A DNA stretch of 56,642 nucleotides, taken from positions 1 to 56,642 of the forward strand of contig LKNA01000012.1 of assembly GCA_001564065.1 (NCBI GenBank), given 5' to 3'. The position numbers and the translations under genes were made by a program. Origin of the DNA: Chitinophagaceae bacterium T5-Br10_B2g13 (GTDB lineage Bacteria > Bacteroidota > Rhodothermia > Balneolales > Balneolaceae). Each line of letters starts with the position of its first letter. Position 1 is the stretch's first letter. The notes under the pieces were generated by a model. It was given only the letters and a program-made list of their open reading frames with translations. It did not search any database and was not told the origin of the DNA. This document shows, piece by piece, positions 25,371-35,257 of the stretch.

Positions 25371-27109
25371 AAATCCAGTTCACTCTTAATCTGTTCGATC
25401 ACCTCATTCATTTCGTCTGCTCTCTTTTCGTATTGAGATTTATCTGATAATTTCCCGTTTACGCTAATATAGAATTTGATTTTCGGCTCAGTGCCGGATG
25501 GCCGGGCTGAAATAATGTACCCGCCTTCTGTGATGAACTGCAGTACATTGGAAGCGGGAAAATCTATACTGTTCACACGGCCGGTTTTAACATCTTTTTC
25601 AGTAAGATGCATGTAGTCTTTTACTGTGATAACCTTTTGCCCTGCAAATGATTCCGGTGCCTTATGACGAAGTCCGTCCATTATCTTTTGAATCTCTTCT
25701 GCACCTTTCTTACCTGCTTTTTTGATAGAGATCAACTCCTCTTTATATAATCCATACGACTCATAAATATCCAGCAGAGCATCATAAAGAGATTTTCCCT
25801 GATCTTTATAATAGGCTGTCATCTCAGCGATCATTGTACAGGCCACAACAGCATCTTTATCCCGTACATGGTCGCCAACCAGATATCCATAACTCTCCTC
25901 GCCACCGGCTATAAACTTCTCCTCCCCTTCGAGCTCGGTCATTAGGGCGCCGATGTATTTGAATCCGGTTAATGTATTGTAACACTTTACACCTTTCGAC
26001 TTCGCAATCTCATCTATCAGGTATGTGGTAACAATTGTTTTGACGATATATTCATTACCGCGAAACAGATCCTTATTTTCCCAGGCTGTTAAGATGTAAT
26101 TAAAAAGCAGAACACCGGTTTGATTACCGTTCAACAGCTCAAATTCACCATCATGGTTTTTGATGGCTATTCCAACCCGGTCTGCATCCGGATCCGTTGC
26201 CATTACCAAATCAGCATCGGTATCCTTAGCCTTTTTCAATGCAAGTGTAAGTGCCTCTTTCTCTTCAGGATTTGGATACACTACGGTAGGAAAATTACCA
26301 TCCACCGTACACTGCTCTTCAACAAGATTTACATTGGTAAAACCAACCTCTTTAAGAGCACGTGGAACAATATCAACGGCTGTACCATGAATCGGGGAGA
26401 ATACAATGTTTAGATCGTTCTGTGACTTGATCACTTCCGGATAGATAGACTCCGAAGCTACTCTCTCTATATATTTTTGATCCATTTCAGGACCTATTTT
26501 TTCAACTAAACTCTCATTTCCATCAAAGTTCACCTGATCTACAGACTCAATTTTATCAACTTCAGAAATGATGTTTAAGTCATGCGGTTTAATCACCTGG
26601 CATCCATCACTCCAGTACGCTTTATACCCGCTATACTCTTTAGGATTGTGAGAAGCCGTAAGCATCACACCACTTTGGCAGCCAAGTTCCCGAATAGCAA
26701 ATGAGAGCTCAGGCGTAGGCCGGAGTGATTCAAAAAAGTAAACAAATATTCCATTGGCGCTGAACACGTCCGCCACGATAGATGCAAATCTTTCAGCATT
26801 ATTCCGATTATCGTGGGCAATAACAACCTTAATCTGTTCATCCGAGTAGACACTTTTCAGGTAGTTGCTTAGTCCCTGTGTTGCCATCCCAAGCGTGTAC
26901 TTATTCACTCGATTGGTTCCAATCCCCATGATTCCCCGAAGGCCACCGGTACCAAATTCAAGATCTTTATAGAAAGCGTCTGTCAACTCTTCTGCTTTCC
27001 CATCATCCAGCATTTTCTGCAGTTCGGCTTTCGTCTCCTCATCATAATTTCCTTCAAGCCAGTTATTAATTTTCTGCTGAACGTTATGATCCAGTTTTTC
27101 TATGCTCAT
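25367..27109 (-). CDS. Phosphoglucomutase/phosphomannomutase
   Basis: A 580-residue alpha-D-phosphohexomutase of the long PGM2-like class. The phosphoserine loop is TASHNPKEYSGYK (about residues 150-162), the metal-binding loop DPDADRVGIAI (about 307-317), the sugar-binding loop GGEESYGYLVGDHVRDKDAV (about 400-419) and the phosphate-binding loop RPSGTEPKIKFY near 535. It interconverts hexose 1- and 6-phosphates, or phosphopentoses in some members; substrate preference is uncertain. It is last in the minus-strand run starting at the RND exporter, 80 bp after the cyclophilin gene. Confidence 0.93.
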   Translation of the reverse strand: MSIEKLDHNVQQKINNWLEGNYDEETKAELQKMLDDGKAEELTDAFYKDLEFGTGGLRGIMGIGTNRVNKYTLGMATQGLSNYLKSVYSDEQIKVVIAHDNRNNAERFASIVADVFSANGIFVYFFESLRPTPELSFAIRELGCQSGVMLTASHNPKEYSGYKAYWSDGCQVIKPHDLNIISEVDKIESVDQVNFDGNESLVEKIGPEMDQKYIERVASESIYPEVIKSQNDLNIVFSPIHGTAVDIVPRALKEVGFTNVNLVEEQCTVDGNFPTVVYPNPEEKEALTLALKKAKDTDADLVMATDPDADRVGIAIKNHDGEFELLNGNQTGVLLFNYILTAWENKDLFRGNEYIVKTIVTTYLIDEIAKSKGVKCYNTLTGFKYIGALMTELEGEEKFIAGGEESYGYLVGDHVRDKDAVVACTMIAEMTAYYKDQGKSLYDALLDIYESYGLYKEELISIKKAGKKGAEEIQKIMDGLRHKAPESFAGQKVITVKDYMHLTEKDVKTGRVNSIDFPASNVLQFITEGGYIISARPSGTEPKIKFYISVNGKLSDKSQYEKRADEMNEVIEQIKSELDF

Positions 27110-27189
27110 TTGATCTTCTTTTTCTTGATTACAATTGATCTTTTATTCGTTTTTAAGCGAACATCTTGCCCTGAGGAAGCAACCAGGTT

Positions 27190-27627
27190 TTATTCGTCCG
27201 TTATCTCTATTTCCTTAATAACATCGCCCTGTCGAATATCATCAATCACATCCAGTCCGTCTACCACTTTACCAAATACTGTATGTTTCCGATCTAAGTG
27301 AGCTGTATTTTTCCGGCTGTGACAGATAAAAAATTGAGATCCGCCCGTATTGCGTCCGGCATGTGCCATAGAAAGAACTCCGCGATCGTGATATTGATTT
27401 TCACCATCCAGCTCGCAATCTATAGTGTAGCCCGGGCCGCCGGTGCCGTCCCCTTTTGGACATCCGCCCTGGATAACAAAATCCGGAATTACACGATGAA
27501 ATGTCAGTCCGTCATAAAATCCATCTTTAGAAAGTTTCACAAAATTTTCGACTGTTCCGGGTGCATCGTTTTCAAAAAATTCAACAGTCATGTCCCCTTT
27601 CTCGGTTTTAATGATAGCGTTTGGCAT
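27190..27627 (-). CDS. Cyclophilin-type peptidyl-prolyl isomerase
   Basis: A 145-residue cyclophilin from ATG 27627, whose [18 protein letters not shown] start matches bacterial family members. A longer open frame reaches 27693 but adds 22 residues without similarity. Active-site motifs are [20 protein letters not shown] (about 46-65), [18 protein letters not shown] (about 84-101) and [15 protein letters not shown]. It catalyses cis-trans isomerisation of Xaa-Pro bonds. No signal peptide is seen, so it is probably cytoplasmic. Confidence 0.93.
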   Translation of the reverse strand: MPNAIIKTEKGDMTVEFFENDAPGTVENFVKLSKDGFYDGLTFHRVIPDFVIQGGCPKGDGTGGPGYTIDCELDGENQYHDRGVLSMAHAGRNTGGSQFFICHSRKNTAHLDRKHTVFGKVVDGLDVIDDIRQGDVIKEIEITDE

Positions 27628-27744
27628 ACTTAGCTCTGATTTTAGATTTATTATTGAAAAAATTTTGTCAGTTTGAAAATAGCAAAAAATCACCGAGATA
27701 GTGATCCGGTTATCAATTTTACATTGACAATCAATTGATCGTAC

Positions 27745-28275
27745 CTACCGGCTATTCAAAGAAGATGATAAAGTGGGATTGGAAATAGACTCAGCAAGCT
27801 TTTCAATAACTAATTGACGGGATATCTGTGCCTTACTAAAAACGTGCTGAAAACCATCCTTTTCTCTTATTTCGAACTCAAATTCAGTGTCTGAGAGATC
27901 CAGGTTTTGTACAGAGTTTCGCAGGTCCACAATGAGTTGCTGTGAACCGAAGGGATTGTCTTGCTCCTCTTCCAGCTCTGCCCGTGCCGACTCTGCAAAG
28001 CGATCTATTTCGAACCTTAAATTGGACAGTGCTGTACGACGCGACTGTTCTCTGGCTCTTTCTTCACCTTCGGCTATGGCATAAGCGTATGCAGAAAAGC
28101 TTAATGAATCAGTTGCTGACTCCAGATCTTTATCGTACCACTCCGGTGCAAAACGTTCCTCAATCACTTCTTCTTCAGTTTGAACTTCCCGATCTGTGGT
28201 AACGGTTTCTGTAGATGTGCAGTTAGTAATTAATAGCCCGGTTATAATCAGCAGAAATAGCGTTCTCATTCTCAT
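27745..28275 (-). CDS. LPP20-like lipoprotein
   Basis: A 176-residue predicted lipoprotein: MRMRTLFLLIITGLLITNC gives a signal peptide with lipobox LITNC (Cys near residue 19). The acidic linker is followed by a domain (APEWYDKDLESATDSLSFSA, EERAREQSRRTALSNLRFEI) resembling the LPP20 lipoprotein family, of unknown function. The ATG overlaps the TGA of the upstream HtrA-like gene (TGATG), so the two are translationally coupled. This suggests a shared envelope role, which is an inference. Confidence 0.75.
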   Translation of the reverse strand: MRMRTLFLLIITGLLITNCTSTETVTTDREVQTEEEVIEERFAPEWYDKDLESATDSLSFSAYAYAIAEGEERAREQSRRTALSNLRFEIDRFAESARAELEEEQDNPFGSQQLIVDLRNSVQNLDLSDTEFEFEIREKDGFQHVFSKAQISRQLVIEKLAESISNPTLSSSLNSR

Positions 28276-29819
28276 CAATTAATTTGAAAGTAGCCTGTAG
28301 CCCCTTCTTCTGTCAAAATTTTAAAGGTTAAAGATCGGTTGTTTTTTATAGAATCGGTAATGATTTGTTCCACAATTTGAAGGTCAAATACAGACTCTCC
28401 ATTAATATCAATAATTTCAAAGCCTTCCCTTAGGCCACGGTTCCAAGCTTCTGATCCGGGTGTAATTCGATGAATATATATGTTGAAAAGATCCGGATCT
28501 TCCGGCGTTGAGAGCGCCCTGAGAGTTAAACCTAACGATTCGAAGCGCTGCTGCTCAATTCCTTTTTCACGCCCTCCTTCCGGTATTTCGTCCCACTCAT
28601 CCAACTCCGGCTCGCTGCCGCTTTCCGGATCAAAAGTATTTTGCGGCTGTTCCGGCTGTTCAATCTCATCAAGAATCACAGTCCGTTTAATGACTTCATT
28701 ATTTCTCCAGATCGTAAGCTCTACTTCATCATCCGGGCGATACATTGCCACTTTCTCTTGTAACTGGTTAGATTCATTAACACGCTCACCATTCACCTCT
28801 AAAACGATGTCGTTAGAACGCAAACCACCGCGTTCCGCGGCACCATCACTTAAAACCCTCATAATCATCACGCCGGAAATTTCATCCAGTCCGGCTCTGC
28901 GAGCCATTCGGCTATCCACTGACTGAATGGTTACTCCCAGCATTCCTCTTCTAACTTCACCATATTCTATTAAATCGCGGGACACTTTCAGGGCTAAATT
29001 GCTTGGAACTGCAAAGCCGTATCCCTGGTAATTCCCACTCTGTGTGGCAATAGCGGTGTTAATCCCAATTAATTCACCGCTCGTATTAACCAATGCACCT
29101 CCGCTGTTACCTCGGTTAATTGCCGCATCGGTCTGGATAAAACTCTCAATTCGAAGGGCATCATTAATGATCTGTACGTCACGGCTGAGCGCGCTTACAA
29201 TTCCTGCCGTAACCGTTGATCTAAGCCTGAAAGGATTGCCTACTGCAAGCACCCATTCTCCAACTTCCAGTCTATCCGAATTGCCTATTGTAACTGTTGG
29301 CAAATCCATTGCATCTACCTTAAGCACTGCCAGATCAGTACTGGGATCTCTCCCAACCACTCTGGCATCAAATGTTCTCTTATCTTCCAAAGTCACGGTA
29401 ATACCATCTCTAACAGCATCTTCAATAACATGGTTATTGGTCAGAATATATCCATCTGAAGTGATCAGAACTCCGGATCCAACCGTTCTTACACGAGGCG
29501 GAATAAAGCGTTCCCAGAATCCATTCTCATCATCCTCCTCATTTTGCATCCTGCGGTTTCGGGTGGTCACTACCGTTTCGATATAAACCACCGTGGGCGT
29601 AACAGATTTAGCCACAGTGCGAAATAGAAACCGGTCATCTATTTTTTCAAGATCATCCGGACTCCAGAATGGTTCGGCACTCCTGTTGATGTCTGTTACC
29701 CTAACTTCTGCCAGATCCAGTGATATGGTACCGTCACGGAAAAACATTAAAATCATACCCAATAAAACCCCTATGAGTAGCAGAAGAATTCCGGTAAGAT
29801 ATTTGTCGCGGGTTTTCAT
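28275..29819 (-). CDS. HtrA/DegP-like S1C protease with two PDZ domains
   Basis: A 514-residue envelope protease. It has an N-terminal membrane anchor (LTGILLLLIGVLLGMILMFF, about residues 8-27) and a trypsin-like domain with the complete triad His130 (LTNNHVIED), Asp162 (PSTDLAVLKV) and Ser239 (INRGNSGGALV). Two PDZ domains follow (about 295-385, starting GMLGVTIQSVD, and about 430-510 with the GREGFEIIDINGESV-like core LREGFEIIDING). A Pro/Glu-rich linker separates the PDZ domains. It would degrade or refold damaged envelope proteins. It begins 3 bp after recO and is coupled to the LPP20-like lipoprotein. Confidence 0.93.
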   Translation of the reverse strand: MKTRDKYLTGILLLLIGVLLGMILMFFRDGTISLDLAEVRVTDINRSAEPFWSPDDLEKIDDRFLFRTVAKSVTPTVVYIETVVTTRNRRMQNEEDDENGFWERFIPPRVRTVGSGVLITSDGYILTNNHVIEDAVRDGITVTLEDKRTFDARVVGRDPSTDLAVLKVDAMDLPTVTIGNSDRLEVGEWVLAVGNPFRLRSTVTAGIVSALSRDVQIINDALRIESFIQTDAAINRGNSGGALVNTSGELIGINTAIATQSGNYQGYGFAVPSNLALKVSRDLIEYGEVRRGMLGVTIQSVDSRMARRAGLDEISGVMIMRVLSDGAAERGGLRSNDIVLEVNGERVNESNQLQEKVAMYRPDDEVELTIWRNNEVIKRTVILDEIEQPEQPQNTFDPESGSEPELDEWDEIPEGGREKGIEQQRFESLGLTLRALSTPEDPDLFNIYIHRITPGSEAWNRGLREGFEIIDINGESVFDLQIVEQIITDSIKNNRSLTFKILTEEGATGYFQIN

Positions 29820-29822
29820 GGG

Positions 29823-30572
29823 CTAAGATTCTAAGAGCTGTTCAAAAATGGCGTCTGACTTTCTGGGCCTTACACCTTCAATATGATAACGAAAATATTT
29901 ATCTAAGTGATCTATTAAAGAGTTCAGTTCATTTTTTGTTAAAGGAATTTGAAAGATTGTGGACTTCATTGATTGCAACGATTCTCGTACAAATTGAAAT
30001 TGCGAAGGAGTCAATCGTATAGAATCACTTTGAATCGATTCAGATGTTAACGTTCCAGACTCAACGTTTATATAACCTGTTTGATTTGATTCTTGTTCCT
30101 CAATTACATTTTGAATTCCAATTCCAAGCAGCTGAGCCAGCCTGATCTGGATATAGGGAAACATAATTTTTGAAACAGAATCCTGATCGTTCAGCCAGGG
30201 CAGCATGTTGGAAAGAAACTGAAAAAGAGGTTCATTAACCTCATTTTCATGCAAAATCTGATCGGCCAGCTCCATGGTGATGGTTACAAGTGCCATTTTT
30301 TGCAGATCAAATCGGAGATTATCCAGTTTTTTCAGGTAAGATGTATCGGAAAGTGTTTGAACCTGCCGGGTGTGTTTCATGTAGTAGACAACCTCAAGCA
30401 TTTGCCCGGGTACCAGAAACGCAGAAAATTTACTTTTTGGCTTACGTGCTCCTTTGGCTATGACGGCTATTTTTCCATGCTTCAGGGTAAAAAGAGTCGC
30501 AATAATACTGGACTCCTGATACTCTACCGTTCTCAGAACAATTGCTTCAGTTTTTGTAATCGTGGAGCTCAT
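29823..30572 (-). CDS. recO: DNA repair protein RecO
   Basis: A 249-residue RecO recombination mediator, which with RecF/RecR loads RecA on SSB-coated single strands. The N-terminal OB fold carries TEAIVLRTVEYQESSIIATL (about residues 8-27) and KIAVIAKGARKPKSKFSAFL (about 34-53). The helical C-terminal domain lacks the four-Cys zinc cluster found in some family members. It stands between the RND exporter and the HtrA-like gene on the same strand. Confidence 0.92.
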   Translation of the reverse strand: MSSTITKTEAIVLRTVEYQESSIIATLFTLKHGKIAVIAKGARKPKSKFSAFLVPGQMLEVVYYMKHTRQVQTLSDTSYLKKLDNLRFDLQKMALVTITMELADQILHENEVNEPLFQFLSNMLPWLNDQDSVSKIMFPYIQIRLAQLLGIGIQNVIEEQESNQTGYINVESGTLTSESIQSDSIRLTPSQFQFVRESLQSMKSTIFQIPLTKNELNSLIDHLDKYFRYHIEGVRPRKSDAIFEQLLES

Positions 30573-30625
30573 CTGCGACCCCGTTATAAAAGTTTATTTC
30601 ATCGGGTTAAATGCATATCAAACAA

Positions 30626-33130
30626 TTAATGCATCCACCCTCTGTCTTCCAGAAACTGAACCATAGCTGGCAGGAAGGTTAGCGCTGTGAACAGAGTCAT
30701 GCCAATTCCCACAACCGCCATAATTCCAATAGATTGTAACCCAGGATGATTGGTAAACAGCAGACCTGCAAAACCCATCATCGTTGTAAGGGAGCCAATG
30801 GTAATATGCTGTCCGGTACTGGAAAGTACATCCCACATGCTCTTCTGGCCTTCGTCACGGTATCTGTGTGCCAGGTGTACACCATTATCACAACCTATTC
30901 CGAGTACGGCAGGCAGAACCACCAGATTGTAAAAATTAAACTTCAAGCCAAACAGCAACATCACACCGAATAGCCATAACAGACCGATAATCAGCGGAAT
31001 TAACGCAATAAGTGCCCAACGAAGATTTTTGAAACTAAACCAGATAAAGATAAATACAATGAGGAATGTGGCAGCAACCATATACGGACTTTCAGTTCTC
31101 ATCAGGTCGAGCATTGTGGCTGCAACAATCGATGTACTGGCGGCGTGATAGGTTTTGCCGCTATCCAGGGTTACTTCACCTACCTCATTCTTAAAAGCGA
31201 TAGATCTCAGTCCATCAGACATACCACCATCCGGATAGATAATCACAAATCTGCCTATTTCCCCATCCTGTGTCATAAAACGGTTCTTTAGAAAATCCGG
31301 TATGATCTCTTCATCCAGCGGCTCTCTTGTTTGAGAACCTCTTCTGAGCAGATCCAGATTTTCATCTTCCTGATCTCTGATAAAACTATTTTGCAGCAGC
31401 AAGCGTATTTCTGCAATATACTCCAGCTTCTCTTCCGCCATCTCGCTTGTGGGAGGGAATCTCTCCTGTAATGCTTCTACATCACGAATTTTCGTATCCG
31501 GATTCTGCTCTTTTCTCTCTCTTAAAATTTCCAGGATTTCGAACACATCATCGTCACTATCTGCGATAATGTAAGCTGGATTTCGCCGGCCATTCTCATC
31601 CACTCCCCGTATAAAATCTCTGAATTGCTCGTACTCCTCGAATGTCGGCTCCAGATTTCCAAACTGATATTCAAATCTTAAGTTTCCTGAAAAAATCAGG
31701 ACAACGATAGATACCAATAATCCTACAGAAACTATCGAACGCGCATAAGGGTATCTCTGAATTCCCTTGCTAGGCACAAAATCATCGCCAATAGTATTTG
31801 TAAGAATCCAGTTCCATCGCTCAAAAATTACCAGCAGAGACGGTAGCACAAATAGCATGGCAATCAGCGCAAAGATAATACCCATACCGGCAATAAATCC
31901 AAATTCCGAGAAACCTCGAAAATCAGCAAACATCAGAACAAAAAGAGCTGATGCTGTGGTTAGTGCACTAACTACAATTGCTGACCCTGTTTTATCATAG
32001 GCCAGAACGATGCTGTTCTCTACTGAACGGCCAACAGAACGGTACTCAATGTACCTTGCGTAGTAGTGAATTCCGTAATCGATTCCCAAACCGAAAAGAA
32101 TCACAAAGAGTACCGAAGTCATTGTGTTTAGCACTTCGATCTGTAAATAGGTGATACCAAAGGTCCACATCAAACTGATTAACAGCGGAATACCAATCAC
32201 CAATACAGGAATTGGCATCCTAATGAAATGGGACCAGAATGAATGCCGCTGCCTGGTTTTTGCTCCCTTTTTGTAGTGGATATATTTTTTTATGAAGAAG
32301 TAGAGCATGACAAGCAGAATTACACTGCTGATCCCCAAAGAGAAGCTGTTAAATACGTCACTCATGATCGACTCAAATTCGTTGAGATGACGCTTCAATC
32401 TTCCTCCAAACTGGATTTCCATTTCGGGATGGAATGATGCGACATCAATAGAGTCGACCATGCCCTGATAGGCATCAAACATATCTTCAAGGTACCTGAT
32501 GTCACTCTGTGCACCGGTTGGATAGAGCGTAACGATCACAACGGTGCTGTCGGCATTGGTTGGATAAACGGGTGGAACCAGGTCGTCATAACTATCTCGG
32601 AACCGGCCAATATCGTTCTCTTCCTCTTCTCCCTCATCCTCAAAGTCGTCCATAAAATCGACAAAAAATGGGTTGGCCTCCTCACGCGCCTTATCAATTT
32701 CATCCTGTAGGTAATTTGTAATCTCCTGAAGCTCAGAAATGGTTGCCAGATAGAGTGCATTGTCCTGCAGCACCTCTGTATCGCGGCGGAATTCGGCGCT
32801 GCTAAAGAAGTAATTATCGTGCCTTGGGTAGTAGAGTTCAAGACTTTTTTCTACCAGGTAATCAGCCATGGCTACATTGGCTTCAAAATCGGGAGATTTT
32901 ATTGCCACCTGCATTTCTGTTTCACCGCCTGCGGTTTCTTTCAGCCGTTCCAGTGCCTGAACATTTGGATTTGTTTCCGGTAGAAGGTTAGCAATATCCG
33001 TATCAACAGTAAGCTTGGATGCAAAGAAGCCGGCAACAATTGCCAGTGAAATTGCGACAGCTAAAACTGTAAACGGTCGGCGGCTGTTCAGCTGCACAAC
33101 CGGTATAAAAAATCGTATAAATTTAGACAT
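30626..33130 (-). CDS. RND-superfamily MMPL-type exporter
   Basis: An 834-residue RND protein of the MMPL/HpnN-like group. Twelve membrane helices fall in two repeats of 1+5. The first group has TM1 at about residues 22-40 and TM2-6 at about 265-430, including LFVILFGLGIDYGIHYYARY. The second has TM7 near 468 and TM8-12 at about 690-825, including VVLPAVLGIGCDNGVHLAHR. Two large extracytoplasmic loops lie between. Asp residues in the two GxGxDxGxH motifs fit a proton-relay role. Related proteins export lipids such as hopanoids; the substrate here is unknown. It is first in a run with recO, the protease and the lipoprotein. Confidence 0.9.
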   Translation of the reverse strand: MSKFIRFFIPVVQLNSRRPFTVLAVAISLAIVAGFFASKLTVDTDIANLLPETNPNVQALERLKETAGGETEMQVAIKSPDFEANVAMADYLVEKSLELYYPRHDNYFFSSAEFRRDTEVLQDNALYLATISELQEITNYLQDEIDKAREEANPFFVDFMDDFEDEGEEEENDIGRFRDSYDDLVPPVYPTNADSTVVIVTLYPTGAQSDIRYLEDMFDAYQGMVDSIDVASFHPEMEIQFGGRLKRHLNEFESIMSDVFNSFSLGISSVILLVMLYFFIKKYIHYKKGAKTRQRHSFWSHFIRMPIPVLVIGIPLLISLMWTFGITYLQIEVLNTMTSVLFVILFGLGIDYGIHYYARYIEYRSVGRSVENSIVLAYDKTGSAIVVSALTTASALFVLMFADFRGFSEFGFIAGMGIIFALIAMLFVLPSLLVIFERWNWILTNTIGDDFVPSKGIQRYPYARSIVSVGLLVSIVVLIFSGNLRFEYQFGNLEPTFEEYEQFRDFIRGVDENGRRNPAYIIADSDDDVFEILEILRERKEQNPDTKIRDVEALQERFPPTSEMAEEKLEYIAEIRLLLQNSFIRDQEDENLDLLRRGSQTREPLDEEIIPDFLKNRFMTQDGEIGRFVIIYPDGGMSDGLRSIAFKNEVGEVTLDSGKTYHAASTSIVAATMLDLMRTESPYMVAATFLIVFIFIWFSFKNLRWALIALIPLIIGLLWLFGVMLLFGLKFNFYNLVVLPAVLGIGCDNGVHLAHRYRDEGQKSMWDVLSSTGQHITIGSLTTMMGFAGLLFTNHPGLQSIGIMAVVGIGMTLFTALTFLPAMVQFLEDRGWMH

Positions 33131-33628
33131 CAGGTTCGTTTGCGGTCAGAAAATTTGAAAGATAGAAATTACGTAAAATTTAAAACAATTGAGTGCTATG
33201 GTTTTCAATAACCCCTACTTAGCCGAATTCCCATAGTTTTGTATCAAAACAGTTGCGATTTAAATTTATTTCTTTGCCCTACCATCTTTTACAACTCATT
33301 GCGAATAATCATTATCCACAAATCTCCAACAACATCTGCCAAAAAAAATAGCTGCAGCAGTTTGCACCGCCACAGCTACATGTGTTCTCCTCTCTTGATT
33401 AAAGTGGTACTCTGTTTTAGCAATAATGTGAAGATTCGTTCCCTTCACTTTTGATAAGTTAAAAGGAAGCTGTGACAGCACCCTGTCATGCCTGAAAATT
33501 GAGATGGAAAAAATTCAATAATTAACTCTTCCAAAATTCGAAAAGAGTTAATATACAATGAAATACAGAACGTTAAAGATTCTTCAGATGTTGAATTATT
33601 GAACTACTAACTAAAAATAATTATAGAG
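33131..33628. other. 498-bp noncoding spacer between RND exporter and AKR
   Basis: AT-rich divergent spacer with no credible gene; the short open frames here lack start context and family similarity. It should hold the promoters of both neighbours. Two things stand out: one perfect DnaA-box sequence TTATCCACA at 33312-33320, and the 10-bp inverted repeat listed separately at 33521-33552. Confidence 0.6.
33521..33552. promoter_or_regulatory. 10-bp inverted repeat upstream of aldo/keto reductase
   Basis: ATTAACTCTT (33521-33530) and AAGAGTTAAT (33543-33552) are perfect inverted repeats around a 12-bp centre, 76 bp before the reductase start. There is no U-tract, so it is more like an operator for a dimeric regulator than a terminator. 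The regulator is unknown. Confidence 0.45.
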
Positions 33629-34627
33629 ATGAAATATCGATTTTTGGGACGATCAGGTTTAAAAGTTTCCGCGCTGTCATTCGGCTCCTGGGTTACATTT
33701 GGCGATCAGGTTGATGAAGACATTGCTTATAACTGTATGAAAGAGGCCTACGATGCCGGTGTAAACTTTTTTGATAACGCCGAAGCTTATTCCGAGGGAC
33801 AGTCGGAGAAGATGATGGGAAATATCATCAAGAAAGCCGGATGGAAACGCAGTGATTTGGTGCTATCTACAAAAATTTTCTGGGGAGGTAATGGGCCAAA
33901 CGAATCCGGACTTTCATACAAACACATCATTGAGGGTACAGATGCGGCTCTTCAGCGAATGCAGACAGATTATGTTGACCTGATCTTCTGCCACAGACCG
34001 GATAAATTCACTCCTATAGAGGAAACCATATGGGCAATGAATCAAGTCATTCAACAGGGAAAAGCTTTTTACTGGGGAACCAGTGAGTGGTCTGCAGAGC
34101 AATTACGGGAGGCATACCACATTGCAAGACGAGAAAATCTCAGACCGCCGCTCATGGAACAACCACAGTACAACATGTTCCATCGCGATCGTGTAGAAAA
34201 AGAGTATGCACGTCTGTATGATGAGATCGGACTTGGAACCACCATCTGGAGTCCTCTTGCAAGCGGGCTATTGACCGGAAAGTATAATGACGGTGTGCCG
34301 GATGATAGCCGTCTTTCTCTGGAAAAATATAAGTGGCTCCGCGAAAATTTGTTAGATACCGAAAGCGGAAAGAGAAAACTCGAAAAAGTAGAGAAATTAG
34401 CCAAAGTGTCTGATGAAGCCGGACTTACCATGCCGGAAATGGCTCTTGCATGGTGCCTCAAAAATGATAATGTCAGCACAGTGATCACCGGAGCTTCCAA
34501 GCCGGAACAGGTTAAACAGAACATGAAGGCAATTGACAAGGTAGATCAGCTAACCGATGATGTTATGGAAGCAATTGAAGAGATTCTCGACAATAAGCCA
34601 AAAGAAGAAACTGATTTTCGGCCTTAG
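33629..34627 (+). CDS. Aldo/keto reductase, KCNAB-like (AKR6 type)
   Basis: A 332-residue NADPH-dependent aldo/keto reductase of the group related to voltage-gated potassium channel beta subunits. Evidence: [20 protein letters not shown] start, [18 protein letters not shown] (Asp and Tyr of the active site, about residues 47-64), [17 protein letters not shown] (catalytic Lys, about 85-101) and [10 protein letters not shown] (active-site His). The NADPH-binding segment [15 protein letters not shown] lies near 210. It is a single gene ending in a strong terminator. The physiological substrate cannot be assigned. Confidence 0.92.
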   Translation: MKYRFLGRSGLKVSALSFGSWVTFGDQVDEDIAYNCMKEAYDAGVNFFDNAEAYSEGQSEKMMGNIIKKAGWKRSDLVLSTKIFWGGNGPNESGLSYKHIIEGTDAALQRMQTDYVDLIFCHRPDKFTPIEETIWAMNQVIQQGKAFYWGTSEWSAEQLREAYHIARRENLRPPLMEQPQYNMFHRDRVEKEYARLYDEIGLGTTIWSPLASGLLTGKYNDGVPDDSRLSLEKYKWLRENLLDTESGKRKLEKVEKLAKVSDEAGLTMPEMALAWCLKNDNVSTVITGASKPEQVKQNMKAIDKVDQLTDDVMEAIEEILDNKPKEETDFRP

Positions 34628-34663
34628 GGTTTAGCATCTTCTACGTATAAATACGTATCTTTG

Positions 34664-34699
34664 AAAAGGCGCAGAATTAATGTTCTGCGCCTTTTCTTT
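34664..34699 (+). terminator. Strong terminator after aldo/keto reductase
   Basis: AAAAGGCGCAGAA-TTAAT-GTTCTGCGCCTTTT forms a 13-bp stem (GGCGCAGAA core paired to TTCTGCGCC) followed by CTTTT. It lies 37 bp after the reductase stop and 52 bp before the next gene. A smaller inverted repeat TACGTA-TAAA-TACGTA just upstream (about 34643-34658) may add to it. Confidence 0.9.
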
Positions 34700-34750
34700 T
34701 GCCTGGTACAATTGTACATTTATAGATAAATACAATAAACACAATTCTGT

Positions 34751-35257
34751 ATGACAGAAAATGAGTCTAAGCGCGGGATGAAGGTTATTGGTGTGATGCT
34801 GCTCGTTTTTGCAATTCTTGTAGCTCCGCATGAGGGTGAATTTTGGCCATTCAGTATATACCCGATGTTTTCTCAGGCAGGAAATCCCTGGACACGCGCT
34901 ATGATTCTGGATGTTTCTGACTACGACTCCTCCGAAATTTGGGAACAGCGAACTGTAGACGATTTTATAGGAGAACCTGTAGCTGTCAGAGCTTATGGAG
35001 TCGATGAAATTGATTTTGCCAATTTTGTCTCCAAAACAGAAAACTGGACTCTTGAAAGACGAGAAGCTCTGCGCACTATGTTTGGAGTTCATGTTTTTGA
35101 AGATAACAGATGGCTTGTTGTTAAAGCTGAAGGTCATTTAGCCGGAAAAGACTCCGTGGTAGTCGATATCATTCCCTGGGTTCTTCTGACCAATGAAGGA
35201 ACAGAGTTGAATCCAAATATCAACCCTTCAGAATATATGGAGGTTGATGAGCCATGA
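34751..35257 (+). CDS. Single-pass envelope protein paired with HTTM-like gene
   Basis: A 168-residue protein with one N-terminal membrane helix (MKVIGVMLLVFAILVAP, about residues 10-26) and an extracytoplasmic domain that opens with EFWPFSIYPMFSQAGNPWTR. This aromatic segment is the only strong motif and recurs in small partners of HTTM-like proteins (recollection). No catalytic motif is visible. Its stop overlaps the start of the next gene by 4 bp (ATGA), so the two are almost certainly a functional pair. Confidence 0.75.
   Translation: MTENESKRGMKVIGVMLLVFAILVAPHEGEFWPFSIYPMFSQAGNPWTRAMILDVSDYDSSEIWEQRTVDDFIGEPVAVRAYGVDEIDFANFVSKTENWTLERREALRTMFGVHVFEDNRWLVVKAEGHLAGKDSVVVDIIPWVLLTNEGTELNPNINPSEYMEVDEP

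Noticed and set aside
33239-33454. 71-codon open frame upstream of the aldo/keto reductase
   Set aside because: Biased, Ser/Cys/His-rich composition with no recognisable domain; located in a promoter-like AT-rich spacer.
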